Shown here: piece by piece, positions 1 to 8,448 of the stretch
How the letters are laid out: every line of letters begins with the position of its first letter
Position numbering within the stretch: the stretch's first letter is position 1
NCBI RefSeq assembly: GCF_000813845.1
Contig: NZ_JWTB01000021.1
Location: 1 to 64,000, forward strand
DNA from: Pseudarthrobacter phenanthrenivorans
Lineage (GTDB): Bacteria; Actinomycetota; Actinomycetes; Actinomycetales; Micrococcaceae
Direction: 5' to 3'
Length of the DNA: 64,000 bases
The notes under the pieces: model-generated
Seen by the model: the letters and a program-made list of their open reading frames with translations, nothing else
Told to the model about the DNA's origin: nothing
Database searches by the model: none
Translations under genes and position numbers: made by a program

Positions 1-1
1 T

Positions 2-703
2 GAAGCTGCCGGAAGCACGGGCGAGATCGGGAAGGTCCCCACCCCGCGCGCGGACGTCCTAATCACAGTGCCGGTGTTCGCCCTGCTCGGCCTCACCGAC
101 GAACCCGCGGAACTGGACGGCTACGGCCCCATCCCCGCGTCGATGGCCCGGAAACTCGTCGCGGACGGGGCGGACTCGTTCCACCGGGTGCTGGTCGACC
201 CCCGCAACGGGGCACCCCTGGAGATCGGCCGTACCCGCTACCGGCTCACCCCGGCCATCAAACAATGGCTCAGGATTAGGGACCGGAAATGCACCTTCCC
301 CGGCTGCAGCAACCACACCCCGGACAACGACACCGACCACCTCACCGCCTGGCACCACGGCGGCGCAACGGATGTCAGCAACCTGGCACAGCTCTGCCCC
401 AAACACCACAGCCACTGGACCCCGGATCCGGCAACCCCGGACGAGCCCCCGGGCTGGACCTCACCCACCGGCCGCCACTACCAACCCGAAGGCCCCACCC
501 CCGAACCGACCCACTGGCCACCAGGCATCCTCCCGGCGGGTAGTGCTGCGCCGCCCGCGTGCTTCCACGGCGAACAAGTCAGCCCCGAAGACCTCCCGCC
601 GTGGGAACCGGACGACGACACCCCCATCGACCCCGACCACCTCCCACCGGACGACCCCGTGTGGGCGGAGTTCTACGGGAAGCCGTTCGTGCTGCCGGTC
701 TAA
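2..703 (+). CDS. DUF222/HNH endonuclease-like protein, 3' part
   Basis: The frame is open from the window edge and ends at a stop at 703, so only the C-terminal 233 residues are seen. It has the RADVLITVPVFALLGL type segment typical of the linker between the DUF222 helical domain and the HNH domain. An HNH zinc-finger nuclease core follows: CTFPGC, then a DTDHL motif, then LCPKHHSHW. The tail is Pro/Asp-rich. The family is abundant and multi-copy in Arthrobacter and related to the mycobacterial 13E12 repeat family; its role is unknown and mobility or defence have been suggested. An in-frame GTG at 68 exists, but the homologous reading continues upstream of it, so it is not the true start. Confidence 0.88.
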   Translation, partial: EAAGSTGEIGKVPTPRADVLITVPVFALLGLTDEPAELDGYGPIPASMARKLVADGADSFHRVLVDPRNGAPLEIGRTRYRLTPAIKQWLRIRDRKCTFPGCSNHTPDNDTDHLTAWHHGGATDVSNLAQLCPKHHSHWTPDPATPDEPPGWTSPTGRHYQPEGPTPEPTHWPPGILPAGSAAPPACFHGEQVSPEDLPPWEPDDDTPIDPDHLPPDDPVWAEFYGKPFVLPV

Positions 704-763
704 CCCGTGTTCCCGTCCGTCGCCGGATGGGTCGGCGCTGCCCTTTTGGCCCTGGGCCGGCAC

Positions 764-769
764 TAGGCT
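764..769 (+). promoter_or_regulatory. -10 box TAGGCT, leaderless ABC transporter gene
   Basis: TAGGCT lies 6 bases before the ATG at 776, which puts the predicted transcription start on the start codon. There is no purine-rich Shine-Dalgarno. No clear -35 is visible. Confidence 0.5.
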
Positions 770-775
770 GATTCC

Positions 776-2635
776 ATGTCCCAACCGCGCCATCCGGCGG
801 AACTGACCCCCAAACGCGATCCCCAAAAACGGCTCGCCCTGCGTCCGTATGCCCGAGCCGTGGCCCAGGTCCTTCGAGTGAGTTTCCGGGCCTCCCCGGG
901 CGCCGTGATCATGAAGGTGCTCGGATCCCTGATCTCGGCCGTGCTGCCGCTGGTCACCACCTATTTCGCGTCCCTCACCACCACAGCCCTGGCAGCGGCC
1001 TATGCAGGCGACGCCGCCGCCGGCCGCCTCGCCGTCATCTACGTGATTGTCACCGCCGCCCTCGGTCTCTTCTGGGGCGCCTTCAACAGTGTGGACCGCT
1101 ACATCCAGCAACTGATGAGCTTCAAGGTAGGCGCCATCGTGGGGGACCAGATGTATGAGCGCTTCCTGGCCCTTGAATTCTGGCGCTACGACGACAAGGA
1201 GACGGTCGACCTCTACGACCGCGCCAAGCGGTTCTCCGACTCGTACGCCCGCGTCCTGGACCGGATCGCCGCAATCTTCACCCAGCTCGTGTCGGTCATC
1301 CTGGCGGTTGGTGCCCTGCTGCTGGTCAGCTGGTGGATTGCCGTCATCGTCCTGGTGGCCATCGTGCCCAGCGTGTATCTGCAGTTCAAGCTGTCCCGCG
1401 AACAGATCGCCCACTGGAACACGCAGGTTGACTCCCGCCGCCAGCGCCGCATGATCGAAACCAACCTCCTCCGCCCCCAGCACATTGCCGAGATGCGGCT
1501 CTACGGGATCGTTGGCTTCCTAATGGACCTGCGCTCCCGGCTCCGCGACGCGGACGAACGGCGCCGCCTGGATTACCAGCGCCGCTACATCCCCCGGCAA
1601 TTGGCCGCGGACGCCCTGCAGTACGGCGCGGAGGTGGTGTCGCTGATCTGGGTGGTGGGCCAGATCATCGCCCGGGCAGCCCCGGTGGGCCAGTTCCTCT
1701 ACGTCCAGCAAATCGTCAGCCGCGCGCTGTCCACCGCCAACAACCTGGTGTCGTCACTCAGCTCGATCGACGAGGACCTGGCCAACCTGAAGGACTACGA
1801 GCTCTTCATGGCGATGCCCGTGCACGCGGAACATGCCCCGCCCCTCCTTGGCGCGCCCGAAGAGGTCGAGCTGAAGGACATCCGCTTCACCTATACCGGC
1901 AGCGACATCGAGGTGATCAGGGGCGTCAGCCTCACCATCCGCCAGGGCCAGCACATCGCCATCGTGGGGGAGAACGGTGCTGGCAAGTCCACCTTGATCC
2001 GGATCCTCGCCGGCCTCTACCGTCCCGATTCGGGCAAGGTGCTGCTCGACGGCGTGGACCTCGCCGCCGTCGACGTCACCTCCTGGCACCGGCACCTTGC
2101 CGTGCTCAGCCAGGAGTTCCTGAAGTACGAGTTCGCCACCGCCGCGGACAACATCTACTTCGGCGACGTGCAGAATCCGCGCAACGATGACCGCGTGCGG
2201 AAAGCTGCCGCCGATGCAGAGGCCCTGGAGTTCATCAACAAGCTGCCCAACGGCCTGGACAACCACGTCAGCAACTGGATGGAGGATCCCCGCGGCCGGA
2301 AGGGCAGCGGCCTGAGCGGAGGCCAGTGGCAGCGGCTGGCCATGGCCCGGAACTTTTACCGGGATGCGTCCTTCATGGTGATGGACGAGCCCACCTCGGC
2401 CATTGATGCACTGGCCGAGCACAGGATCTTTACCCGCCTCTTCGCGGACCGCAGCAGCACCATCATTGCCATCAGCCACCGCCTGGCCACCATCGAGAAG
2501 GCCGACATTGTGTACATGCTGGAGGACGGGCAGATCGTGGAGCAGGGCACCCACAAGGAACTGGTGGCCTTGCGAGGACGCTACTTCCGGATGTTCGAAT
2601 CCCAGCTCACCGTGGAGGAACCAACAGGAACCTAG
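776..2635 (+). CDS. ABC transporter, fused permease and ATPase (exporter half-transporter)
   Basis: This 619-residue half-transporter would work as a homodimer in the membrane to export an unknown substrate. An N-terminal membrane domain with about five to six hydrophobic helices (roughly residues 40-330) precedes a nucleotide-binding domain. Visible motifs are Walker A GENGAGKST near 397-405, signature LSGGQ near 512, Walker B FMVMDEPTSAID near 532 and the H-loop ISHRL near 566, so the ATPase looks active. The ATG at 776 is supported by a -10 box six bases upstream. The stop codon overlaps the stop of the convergent gene by four bases. Substrate cannot be predicted: similar proteins are annotated as multidrug, lipid or peptide exporters. 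Confidence 0.9.
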   Translation: MSQPRHPAELTPKRDPQKRLALRPYARAVAQVLRVSFRASPGAVIMKVLGSLISAVLPLVTTYFASLTTTALAAAYAGDAAAGRLAVIYVIVTAALGLFWGAFNSVDRYIQQLMSFKVGAIVGDQMYERFLALEFWRYDDKETVDLYDRAKRFSDSYARVLDRIAAIFTQLVSVILAVGALLLVSWWIAVIVLVAIVPSVYLQFKLSREQIAHWNTQVDSRRQRRMIETNLLRPQHIAEMRLYGIVGFLMDLRSRLRDADERRRLDYQRRYIPRQLAADALQYGAEVVSLIWVVGQIIARAAPVGQFLYVQQIVSRALSTANNLVSSLSSIDEDLANLKDYELFMAMPVHAEHAPPLLGAPEEVELKDIRFTYTGSDIEVIRGVSLTIRQGQHIAIVGENGAGKSTLIRILAGLYRPDSGKVLLDGVDLAAVDVTSWHRHLAVLSQEFLKYEFATAADNIYFGDVQNPRNDDRVRKAAADAEALEFINKLPNGLDNHVSNWMEDPRGRKGSGLSGGQWQRLAMARNFYRDASFMVMDEPTSAIDALAEHRIFTRLFADRSSTIIAISHRLATIEKADIVYMLEDGQIVEQGTHKELVALRGRYFRMFESQLTVEEPTGT

Positions 2636-3237
2636 GCCTCCACCACGGTTGTCCGGACCCTCGCCACGCTGGGCCGCGGCGGAACGCTGCTGAACCCGAA
2701 CGTGACCGGAGGGCGGATGGGAGCGAGCGCGCCGGCGTCGGATCCTTCCCAGCGGACGACGGCGGAGGTCACATGGTGCAGGTCGGTCACCCCATAGAAC
2801 TCCGTCCTTCCACTGCCGGCAGTGCCGTAGGTGCGGGCGCCCGGGGCCGCCAGGGCGGCCAGCGGACTCACCGCGGAGAGCCAGCGCGGATGGACGGCAA
2901 GGCGCCGGGGCACTGCCCGCAGCGCCGAACCCAGGTACGTCCTCGCTCCGGTGACGGCCTGGATCTCCAGCGGGCCGGCGTCGACCGTCAGCCTTCGGTC
3001 CGCCAGCGACGCCCGGACGTCCAGCACCCGGACCTCGTCAAAGCTGTAGGTCGCGGAAATGAACCCGGCCACGTCCGTCCGCGGCGCCAGCAGCAGCCGG
3101 TGCCCCGAGGGCTGCTGCACCATCACATCGGCGAATGTCCCGAACGGGGAGTCCTGCCAGAGGCCCACCACGGCGCGCAGCCCCGAGGCGGTGCCGATGC
3201 CGGCTATGTGCCCGTCGAAGATCCAGTGTCTGCCCAT
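2632..3237 (-). CDS. Conserved hypothetical protein, 201 aa
   Basis: A 201-residue soluble protein with no signal peptide or membrane segment and no motif that I recognise. It reads as a beta-rich protein with many short hydrophobic strands; a segment near the N-terminus reads WIFDGHIAGIGTASGLRAVV, and the middle has repeated R/V/L-rich strands. It is convergent with the ABC exporter and their stop codons overlap by four bases. The start at 3237 sits 6 bases after a TACAGT box on the minus strand, divergent from the guaB3 promoter, so the two genes share a 70-bp promoter region. Function unknown. Confidence 0.75.
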   Translation of the reverse strand: MGRHWIFDGHIAGIGTASGLRAVVGLWQDSPFGTFADVMVQQPSGHRLLLAPRTDVAGFISATYSFDEVRVLDVRASLADRRLTVDAGPLEIQAVTGARTYLGSALRAVPRRLAVHPRWLSAVSPLAALAAPGARTYGTAGSGRTEFYGVTDLHHVTSAVVRWEGSDAGALAPIRPPVTFGFSSVPPRPSVARVRTTVVEA

Positions 3238-3243
3238 CCCGCC

Positions 3244-3249
3244 ACTGTA
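3244..3249 (-). promoter_or_regulatory. -10 box TACAGT (minus strand), leaderless
   Basis: Read on the minus strand, TACAGT lies 6 bases before the ATG at 3237. No Shine-Dalgarno is visible between them. Confidence 0.45.
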
Positions 3250-3295
3250 TCCAACCGCCCCGGCCCGGCTGGGCGGGTGGGATGCGGCGCTGGGA

Positions 3296-3301
3296 TAACC
3301 T
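3296..3301 (+). promoter_or_regulatory. -10 box TAACCT, leaderless guaB3
   Basis: TAACCT lies 6 bases before the GTG at 3308, the spacing expected if transcription starts at the start codon. No ribosome-binding site precedes the GTG. Confidence 0.5.
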
Positions 3302-3307
3302 AGAGCA

Positions 3308-4444
3308 GTGACTTATGAGATCGAGATCGGCCGTGGCAAGCGTGGGCGTCGTGCCTACTCCCTGGATGACATAGCAATCGTCCCCAACCGTCGCACCCGC
3401 GACCCCAAGGATGTCTCCGTCTCCTGGCAGATCGACGCGTACCAGTTCAGCATGCCGGTGATTGCCGCCCCGATGGACTCGGCCATGTCGCCGCAGACCG
3501 CCATTGCGCTGGGAAAGCTCGGCGGCCTGGGCGTCCTTGACCTGGAGGGCCTCTGGACCCGCTATGAGGATCCGCAGTCCGTCCTGGACGAGATCGCTTC
3601 CCTCGAGGATGAGACCAACAGTCCCGCCGTGACCGGCCGGATGCAGGAGCTGTACCAGGCCCCCATCCAGCCCGAACTCATCACGTCCCGCCTCGCCGAG
3701 ATCCGTGAAGCCGGCGTCACCGTTGCCGGTTCGCTGACCCCGCAGCGCACCCAGGAGCACTACAAGACCGTGGTGGCTGCCGGCGTCGACATCTTCGTCA
3801 TCCGGGGCACCACCGTGTCCGCCGAGCACGTGTCCAAGGACCACGAACCGCTGAACCTCAAGCAGTTCATCTATGAGCTCGACGTTCCCGTGATCGTGGG
3901 CGGCGCCGCCGGCTACACCCCGGCGCTGCACCTGATGCGCACCGGCGCGGCCGGCGTGCTGGTGGGCTTCGGCGGCGGTGCGACCACCACCACCCGCCGC
4001 GCGCTGGGCATCCACTCGCCGATGGCCTCCGCCATCTCCGACGTCGCCGCCGCCCGCCGCGACTACATGGACGAGTCCGGCGGCCGGTACGTCCATGTGA
4101 TTGCCGACGGCGGCATGGGCACCTCGGGCGACATCGTCAAGGCCATCGCCATGGGCGCCGACGCCGTCATGCTGGGGAGCGCCCTGGCGAGGGCAGAGGA
4201 AGCCCCGGGCAAGGGCTGGCACTGGGGCCAGGAAGCGCACCACACGGAACTTCCGCGCGGTGACCGCGCCAACGTGGGCACCGTAGGGCCGCTGGAGGAA
4301 GTCCTCTTCGGACCCGGCCACCACACCAACGGCACGTCCAACCTCATCGGTGCGCTGCGCCGCTCCATGGCGACCACGGGCTATTCGGACCTGAAGGAAT
4401 TCCAGCGGGTCGACGTCGTGGTGTCGCCCTACGCCGGGAACTGA
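3308..4444 (+). CDS. guaB3: GuaB3 family IMP dehydrogenase-related protein
   Basis: A 378-residue TIM-barrel protein of the IMPDH/GMP reductase superfamily, without the CBS pair that brings true IMPDH to about 490-500 residues. The N-terminus (MTYEIEIGRGKRGRRAYSL, IAIVPNRRTRD) and the long RRDYMDESGGRYVHV and SDLKEFQRV segments match actinobacterial GuaB3, such as mycobacterial guaB3. The active-site loop reads GFGGGATTTTR (residues 220-230), with Ala225 where IMPDH and GMP reductase have the catalytic Cys. The flavin-like and phosphate-binding glycines (ADGGMGTSGD) are kept. It is therefore probably not a classical IMPDH. The start is a GTG after a -10 box. guaA lies 4 kb downstream. Confidence 0.93.
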   Translation: MTYEIEIGRGKRGRRAYSLDDIAIVPNRRTRDPKDVSVSWQIDAYQFSMPVIAAPMDSAMSPQTAIALGKLGGLGVLDLEGLWTRYEDPQSVLDEIASLEDETNSPAVTGRMQELYQAPIQPELITSRLAEIREAGVTVAGSLTPQRTQEHYKTVVAAGVDIFVIRGTTVSAEHVSKDHEPLNLKQFIYELDVPVIVGGAAGYTPALHLMRTGAAGVLVGFGGGATTTTRRALGIHSPMASAISDVAAARRDYMDESGGRYVHVIADGGMGTSGDIVKAIAMGADAVMLGSALARAEEAPGKGWHWGQEAHHTELPRGDRANVGTVGPLEEVLFGPGHHTNGTSNLIGALRRSMATTGYSDLKEFQRVDVVVSPYAGN

Positions 4445-4545
4445 CGCGGCCGGCAGGGCGGCGTGGACCGCGGCCGCCCTGCCCAAAGCACGCCACGAGC
4501 AAGTAGTGTGGGTTTACTACCGGCACGAGGCACTGGAGGCGTTCA

Positions 4546-6285
4546 ATGAAGAGTGTTCCTGCAAACGGCGGGGTCCTTGGCCCGGAAGCCAGGGAAACGG
4601 CCATCCAGCGGTTGCGTGCCACAACTGAACCCGGCCAGGAACTGGACATCCTGATCGTCGGCGGCGGGATCGTCGGTACCGGAGCGGCGCTGGACGCTGT
4701 CACCCGGGGCCTGAGCGTTGGCATCGTGGAGGCCAGCGACTGGGCAGCCGGAACCTCGTCACGGTCTTCCAAACTTATCCACGGCGGCCTGCGCTACCTC
4801 GAAATGCTGGACTTCGCCCTGGTCAAAGAGGCTCTGCAGGAACGCGGCCTCCTGCTGTCCGAGATCGCCCCGCACCTGGCACGGCCGGTGCCGTTCCTGT
4901 ACCCGCTGACCAAGCCCTTCATCGAGCGGCCCTACGTGGGGGCCGGCATCGCTTTGTATGACGCCATGTCCATTTCCAGCGGACACAGCCGGGGCGTGCC
5001 CTTCCACAAACACCTGAGCCGCCGGGGAACTCTCCGGGCCGCCCCCAGTCTCAAGAACGATGCGTTCGTCGGCTCCATCCGGTACTACGACGGCCAGGTC
5101 GATGACGCCAAATACTGCGCCAACCTGGTCCGCACGGCCGCGTACTACGGCGCCCATGCCGTGAACCAGATGAAGGTGGTGGACTTCCTCCGCGAAGGCG
5201 AGCGGGTGGTCGGCGCCAAAGTCGAAAACCGCGAGGACGGCACCCAGTTCAGCATCCGAGCCAAGCAGGTCATTAACGCGACCGGCGTCTGGACCGACGA
5301 AACCCAGGCCATGGTCACCGACCGGGGCCAGTTGAAGGTCCGCGCCTCCAAGGGCATCCACCTGGTGGTTCCCCGCGACCGTTTCCAGTCCACGGTGGGG
5401 CTGATCCTGCGCACTGAGAAGTCGGTGCTGTTCGTCATTCCCTGGGGCCGGCACTGGATCATCGGCACCACCGACACCGACTGGCACCTGGACAAGGCGC
5501 ACCCCGCCGCCTCCAGCAAGGACATCGACTATGTGCTGGAGCACGTCAACCAGGTGCTGAAGCGGCCGCTGACCCGGGAAGACGTTGAAGGGGTATACGC
5601 GGGCCTGCGCCCGCTGCTGGCCGGCGAAAACGACTCCACCGCCAAGCTGTCCCGCGAGCATGTGGTGGCGCACCCGGTTCCGGGCCTCGTGGTGGTGGCC
5701 GGCGGCAAATGGACCACCTACCGTGTCATGGCCAAGGACGCGGTGGATGAGGCCACCCGCACCATGGACGAGCGGGTGCCGCCCAGCTGCACGGAGACCA
5801 TCCCGCTGCTGGGTGCCAGTGGGTTCCGCGCAGCCTGGAACCGCCGCAACCGCACCGCCGAGGAATCCGGCGTCCACGTGGCGCGGATCGAGCACCTGCT
5901 CAACCGCTACGGGTCCATGACACCGGAGGTCCTGGCCATCATTGCGCAGAACCCCGAACTCGCGGAGCCCCTGCCGGGCGCGGACGACTACCTCCAGGCT
6001 GAGGCCGTCTACGCGGCCACCCACGAGGGGGCCCGCCACGTGCAGGACGTCCTCACCCGGCGCACGCGCATCTCCATCGAGGCGTGGGACCGCGGTGTGT
6101 CCGCTGCCCCCGTTGTCGCTAAACTGATGGGTGACGTCCTTGGCTGGAGTGACGCGCAGCGTGAAAACGAGGTCCGCCACTACATTGCCCGTGTGGAAGC
6201 AGAACGCCTTAGCCAGCAACAGCCGGACGACGAATCCGCGGACGCCGCCCGCTTGGGCGCTGAAGACATCGTGCCCTTGCGCTGA
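4546..6285 (+). CDS. glpD: Aerobic glycerol-3-phosphate dehydrogenase
   Basis: A 579-residue FAD enzyme that oxidises sn-glycerol 3-phosphate to dihydroxyacetone phosphate at the inner face of the membrane and passes electrons to quinone. The FAD-binding Rossmann motif VGGGIVGTGAALDA is near residues 36-49, followed by SSRSSKLIHGGLRYLE, a GlpD hallmark. The C-terminal DAO_C helical domain covers roughly the last 130 residues. The length is usual for the family. The ATG is preceded by GGAGG at a good distance. No glpF or glpK is in the window, so glycerol uptake must be encoded elsewhere. The EIIA gene follows after 40 bases and may be co-transcribed. Confidence 0.96.
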   Translation: MKSVPANGGVLGPEARETAIQRLRATTEPGQELDILIVGGGIVGTGAALDAVTRGLSVGIVEASDWAAGTSSRSSKLIHGGLRYLEMLDFALVKEALQERGLLLSEIAPHLARPVPFLYPLTKPFIERPYVGAGIALYDAMSISSGHSRGVPFHKHLSRRGTLRAAPSLKNDAFVGSIRYYDGQVDDAKYCANLVRTAAYYGAHAVNQMKVVDFLREGERVVGAKVENREDGTQFSIRAKQVINATGVWTDETQAMVTDRGQLKVRASKGIHLVVPRDRFQSTVGLILRTEKSVLFVIPWGRHWIIGTTDTDWHLDKAHPAASSKDIDYVLEHVNQVLKRPLTREDVEGVYAGLRPLLAGENDSTAKLSREHVVAHPVPGLVVVAGGKWTTYRVMAKDAVDEATRTMDERVPPSCTETIPLLGASGFRAAWNRRNRTAEESGVHVARIEHLLNRYGSMTPEVLAIIAQNPELAEPLPGADDYLQAEAVYAATHEGARHVQDVLTRRTRISIEAWDRGVSAAPVVAKLMGDVLGWSDAQRENEVRHYIARVEAERLSQQQPDDESADAARLGAEDIVPLR

Positions 6286-6325
6286 GGGGCCGCTTGCCCC
6301 GCATTGCTGACTGAAGGGATACGCC

Positions 6326-6814
6326 TTGGCGGAACCACTGGACCCGTACGACGCCCACCTCACCACTCCCGACATGGTGATCCTGGAGATGGAGGCGAAG
6401 GACAAGACGGACGCCACCAACCAGTTGGCAGAGCGGCTGTACGCTGCCGGGCGGATTTCGGATCTTGACGGGTTCCTCAAGAACGTCAACGCCCGGGAGC
6501 ACCAGCTGGCAACGGGGCTTCCCGGCGGCGTCGGACTGCCGCACGCGCGCAGCGAATTCGTGTCCCAAACCTCCATCGCCGTCGGCATCGCAAAATACGG
6601 TCATGCGCTGGACTTCGGTGCCGCCGACGGACCCGCCACGGTCATCCTGCTCATTGCCACACCGGCCAGCTCGTTTTCGGACCACCTGGAAGTGCTGGCC
6701 ACGCTGGCCCGTTCGCTTTCAAAGGAGTCCTTCCGCGAATCCCTGCGGCGTGCCTATGACGCCGAAGTCATCGCCGAGCTGATTAACTCCAGCCTCGTGT
6801 TCTTCGACCATTAG
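6326..6814 (+). CDS. PTS EIIA domain protein (fructose/mannitol family), standalone
   Basis: A 162-residue single-domain protein of the PTS EIIA-2 family. The phosphoryl-accepting histidine is His73 in the motif GLPHAR, where the residue would receive phosphate from HPr. The N-terminal MVILEMEAKDKTDATNQL region and the ATPASSFSDHLEVLATLA segment are typical. The start is TTG at 6326, with GAAGGGA nine bases upstream. No EIIB, EIIC, HPr or EI gene is in the window, so it may be a regulatory EIIA or work with a transporter elsewhere. It sits 40 bases after glpD on the same strand and may be in its operon. Confidence 0.9.
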   Translation: MAEPLDPYDAHLTTPDMVILEMEAKDKTDATNQLAERLYAAGRISDLDGFLKNVNAREHQLATGLPGGVGLPHARSEFVSQTSIAVGIAKYGHALDFGAADGPATVILLIATPASSFSDHLEVLATLARSLSKESFRESLRRAYDAEVIAELINSSLVFFDH

Positions 6815-6875
6815 CCCGGGCCGCGGCCCAGGCTGGTCCGTCCCTGGCGTTTAGTTGTTCTACAGAAGTACGAAG

Positions 6876-6881
6876 TACGGT
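6876..6881 (+). promoter_or_regulatory. -10 box TACGGT, leaderless SURF1 gene
   Basis: TACGGT lies 6 bases before the GTG at 6888. A TTGTTC resembling a -35 lies 15 bases upstream of it, which is a little short. Confidence 0.5.
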
Positions 6882-6887
6882 TAAGAC

Positions 6888-7778
6888 GTGTGGAAAACAG
6901 CCCTTAAGCCCCGATGGATCGCCGGTTTTGTCTTGGCGATCGTCCTCTCCGGGGTCTTCGTGCTGCTGAGCCAGTGGCAGTTCGGCCGATCCACGCAGCC
7001 CGAGGTGCCGGTCAACCCCGCGTCCGAGCAGATCCAGCCGCTCACCGCCACGCTCCAGCCGGGGGAGTTCTTCCACGGCAGTGTGGCGGACCAGATGGTC
7101 ACCGCCCAGGGAACGTACAGCCCCGACAAGCAGGTGCTGGTCCCTGGCCGCCTGCATGACGGAAAGAGCGGCTACTGGGTGGTCGCGGCGTTCGCCGTCA
7201 ACGGCGCCCCCACGCTCTCGGGCGCGGCGGCATCACCCCAGACGTGGATTCCCGTGGCCCGCGGGTGGGTGGCGCAACCCCAGGATGCGGCCGCACCGCC
7301 GTCGGGCCTGGTGGAACTGACCGGCCGCCTGCTGCCCTCCGAAGCGCCGGTGGCCGGGAAAGCGGCCAAGCCGGGTGAGGCGACGGCCGTTTCCGTGGCG
7401 GAACTCATCAACTACTGGGACGTGAGCAGCTACCCCGGGTTCGTATCAGCCACGGCCGAGGTGGTGGCGGGCCAGGACGTCAGTGCCGCGGCAGCGCCCG
7501 GAAAACTCCTGCCGCTGAACATCGGGCCGCAGCCGCCGGGGCAGCACATCAACTGGCTTAATCTCTTCTACTCGATCGAATGGGTGGTCTTCGCTGGATT
7601 CGCCTTCTTCATCTGGTGGCGGCTGGTCAAGGACGACTACCACCGCGACCTGGAGGAAGCACTCGAGGCTGACGGCGCGGCCGGCCCCGAAGACCCCCAG
7701 CACAACCCGCACCAGCTTCCACAGCAGCCTGGACAGCACCCGCAGCCTGGCCAGCACGAACAAAAGGTACAGCCATGA
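6888..7778 (+). CDS. SURF1 family cytochrome oxidase assembly protein
   Basis: A 296-residue membrane protein with the SURF1 plan: one N-terminal helix (about residues 9-29, followed by LSQWQFGR), a large extracytoplasmic domain, and a second helix near residues 226-246 (FYSIEWVVFAGFAFFIWW). The segment PVARGWVAQP and the glycine/proline-rich ends also fit. The family assists haem a insertion into the aa3-type cytochrome c oxidase. The C-terminus has a His/Pro/Gln-rich tail. The GTG start follows a -10 box directly. Its stop overlaps the next start by four bases (ATGA), so the DUF3817 gene is coupled. No cox genes are in the window. Confidence 0.9.
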   Translation: MWKTALKPRWIAGFVLAIVLSGVFVLLSQWQFGRSTQPEVPVNPASEQIQPLTATLQPGEFFHGSVADQMVTAQGTYSPDKQVLVPGRLHDGKSGYWVVAAFAVNGAPTLSGAAASPQTWIPVARGWVAQPQDAAAPPSGLVELTGRLLPSEAPVAGKAAKPGEATAVSVAELINYWDVSSYPGFVSATAEVVAGQDVSAAAAPGKLLPLNIGPQPPGQHINWLNLFYSIEWVVFAGFAFFIWWRLVKDDYHRDLEEALEADGAAGPEDPQHNPHQLPQQPGQHPQPGQHEQKVQP

Positions 7779-8281
7779 TTGATCCGAAACCTGCCACCCC
7801 GTCCGCCCAGACCCCGGGTGGCAAGACGTCCAGGAAGCGCCGCTTCGGCGGAACGGAAGCGCAGATCCGGTCGGCCCTGAAGTTCTACAAGGTCATGGCC
7901 TACCTCACGGGCACCATGCTGCTCCTGCTGTGCGCCGAACTCGTGGTGCGCTACGGCTTCGGGCAGTACCTGTTCGCCGGCGGCACCAATGCCGTGACCG
8001 GCCAGCCGTTCGGATTCGGGTTCGCCGATGCCGAGCCCGCCGGTGTACTCAACGGCGTCAATATCTCCGTCACCGTGCTGATCGTGCACGGCTGGATGTA
8101 TGTGGTCTACCTGATTTCCAACTTCCGGCTCTGGTCGCTGATGCGCTGGCCGTTCCTGAAGCTGGTCCTGCTGGCCCTTGGCGGCGTGGTGCCGTTCCTG
8201 TCCTTCATCGTCGAGAAGAAGTTCCACGCGGAGGTGGAGGCCGAACTGGCCGCCAACCCGCAGGCGCCGCAGCGCTATTGA
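7775..8281 (+). CDS. DUF3817 membrane protein
   Basis: A 168-residue protein with three predicted membrane segments (about residues 34-54, 91-113 and 126-146) after a basic, proline-rich N-terminus. The pattern of KVMAYLTGTMLLLLCAELV, HGWMYVVYLISNF, and PFLSFIVEKKFHAEV is that of actinobacterial DUF3817 integral membrane proteins, whose function is not known. Its start overlaps the SURF1 stop by four bases, so the two are translationally coupled. The gene order SURF1-DUF3817-guaA is seen in related actinobacteria as far as I recall; what links it to guaA is unclear. Confidence 0.88.
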   Translation: MIDPKPATPSAQTPGGKTSRKRRFGGTEAQIRSALKFYKVMAYLTGTMLLLLCAELVVRYGFGQYLFAGGTNAVTGQPFGFGFADAEPAGVLNGVNISVTVLIVHGWMYVVYLISNFRLWSLMRWPFLKLVLLALGGVVPFLSFIVEKKFHAEVEAELAANPQAPQRY

Positions 8282-8436
8282 ACTCCCGCACAGCCCCAAC
8301 CCGCCGCGCAGCCAACCCGCTGCAGACCCAAGCGGCCGGCCAGCCGCAGCCGGCGTGCCCGGCCGGCCAGCCGCCGTCGGACGTTTGCTCCGTCACAGCG
8401 GGCCGTCCCAAGATGCGCCGGTGCAACGGCGCCAAG

Positions 8437-8442
8437 TAGGCT
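8437..8442 (+). promoter_or_regulatory. -10 box TAGGCT, leaderless guaA
   Basis: TAGGCT lies 6 bases before the GTG at 8449. The region 8282-8436 otherwise holds only GC-rich sequence with CAGCCGG-type repeats. Confidence 0.5.
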
Positions 8443-8448
8443 ATTACG

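Noticed and set aside
4502-4524. GTAGT and ACTAC inverted repeat 8 bases apart upstream of glpD
   Set aside because: Arms of only five bases are likely by chance; no known GlpR site of this form.
4759-6588. 609-residue open frame opposite glpD and similar long antisense frames (461-1483, 8275-10137, 55104-56735, 58891-60225)
   Set aside because: High GC keeps antisense frames open; they have His/Gly/Val-rich composition with no motif and lie fully opposite proven genes.
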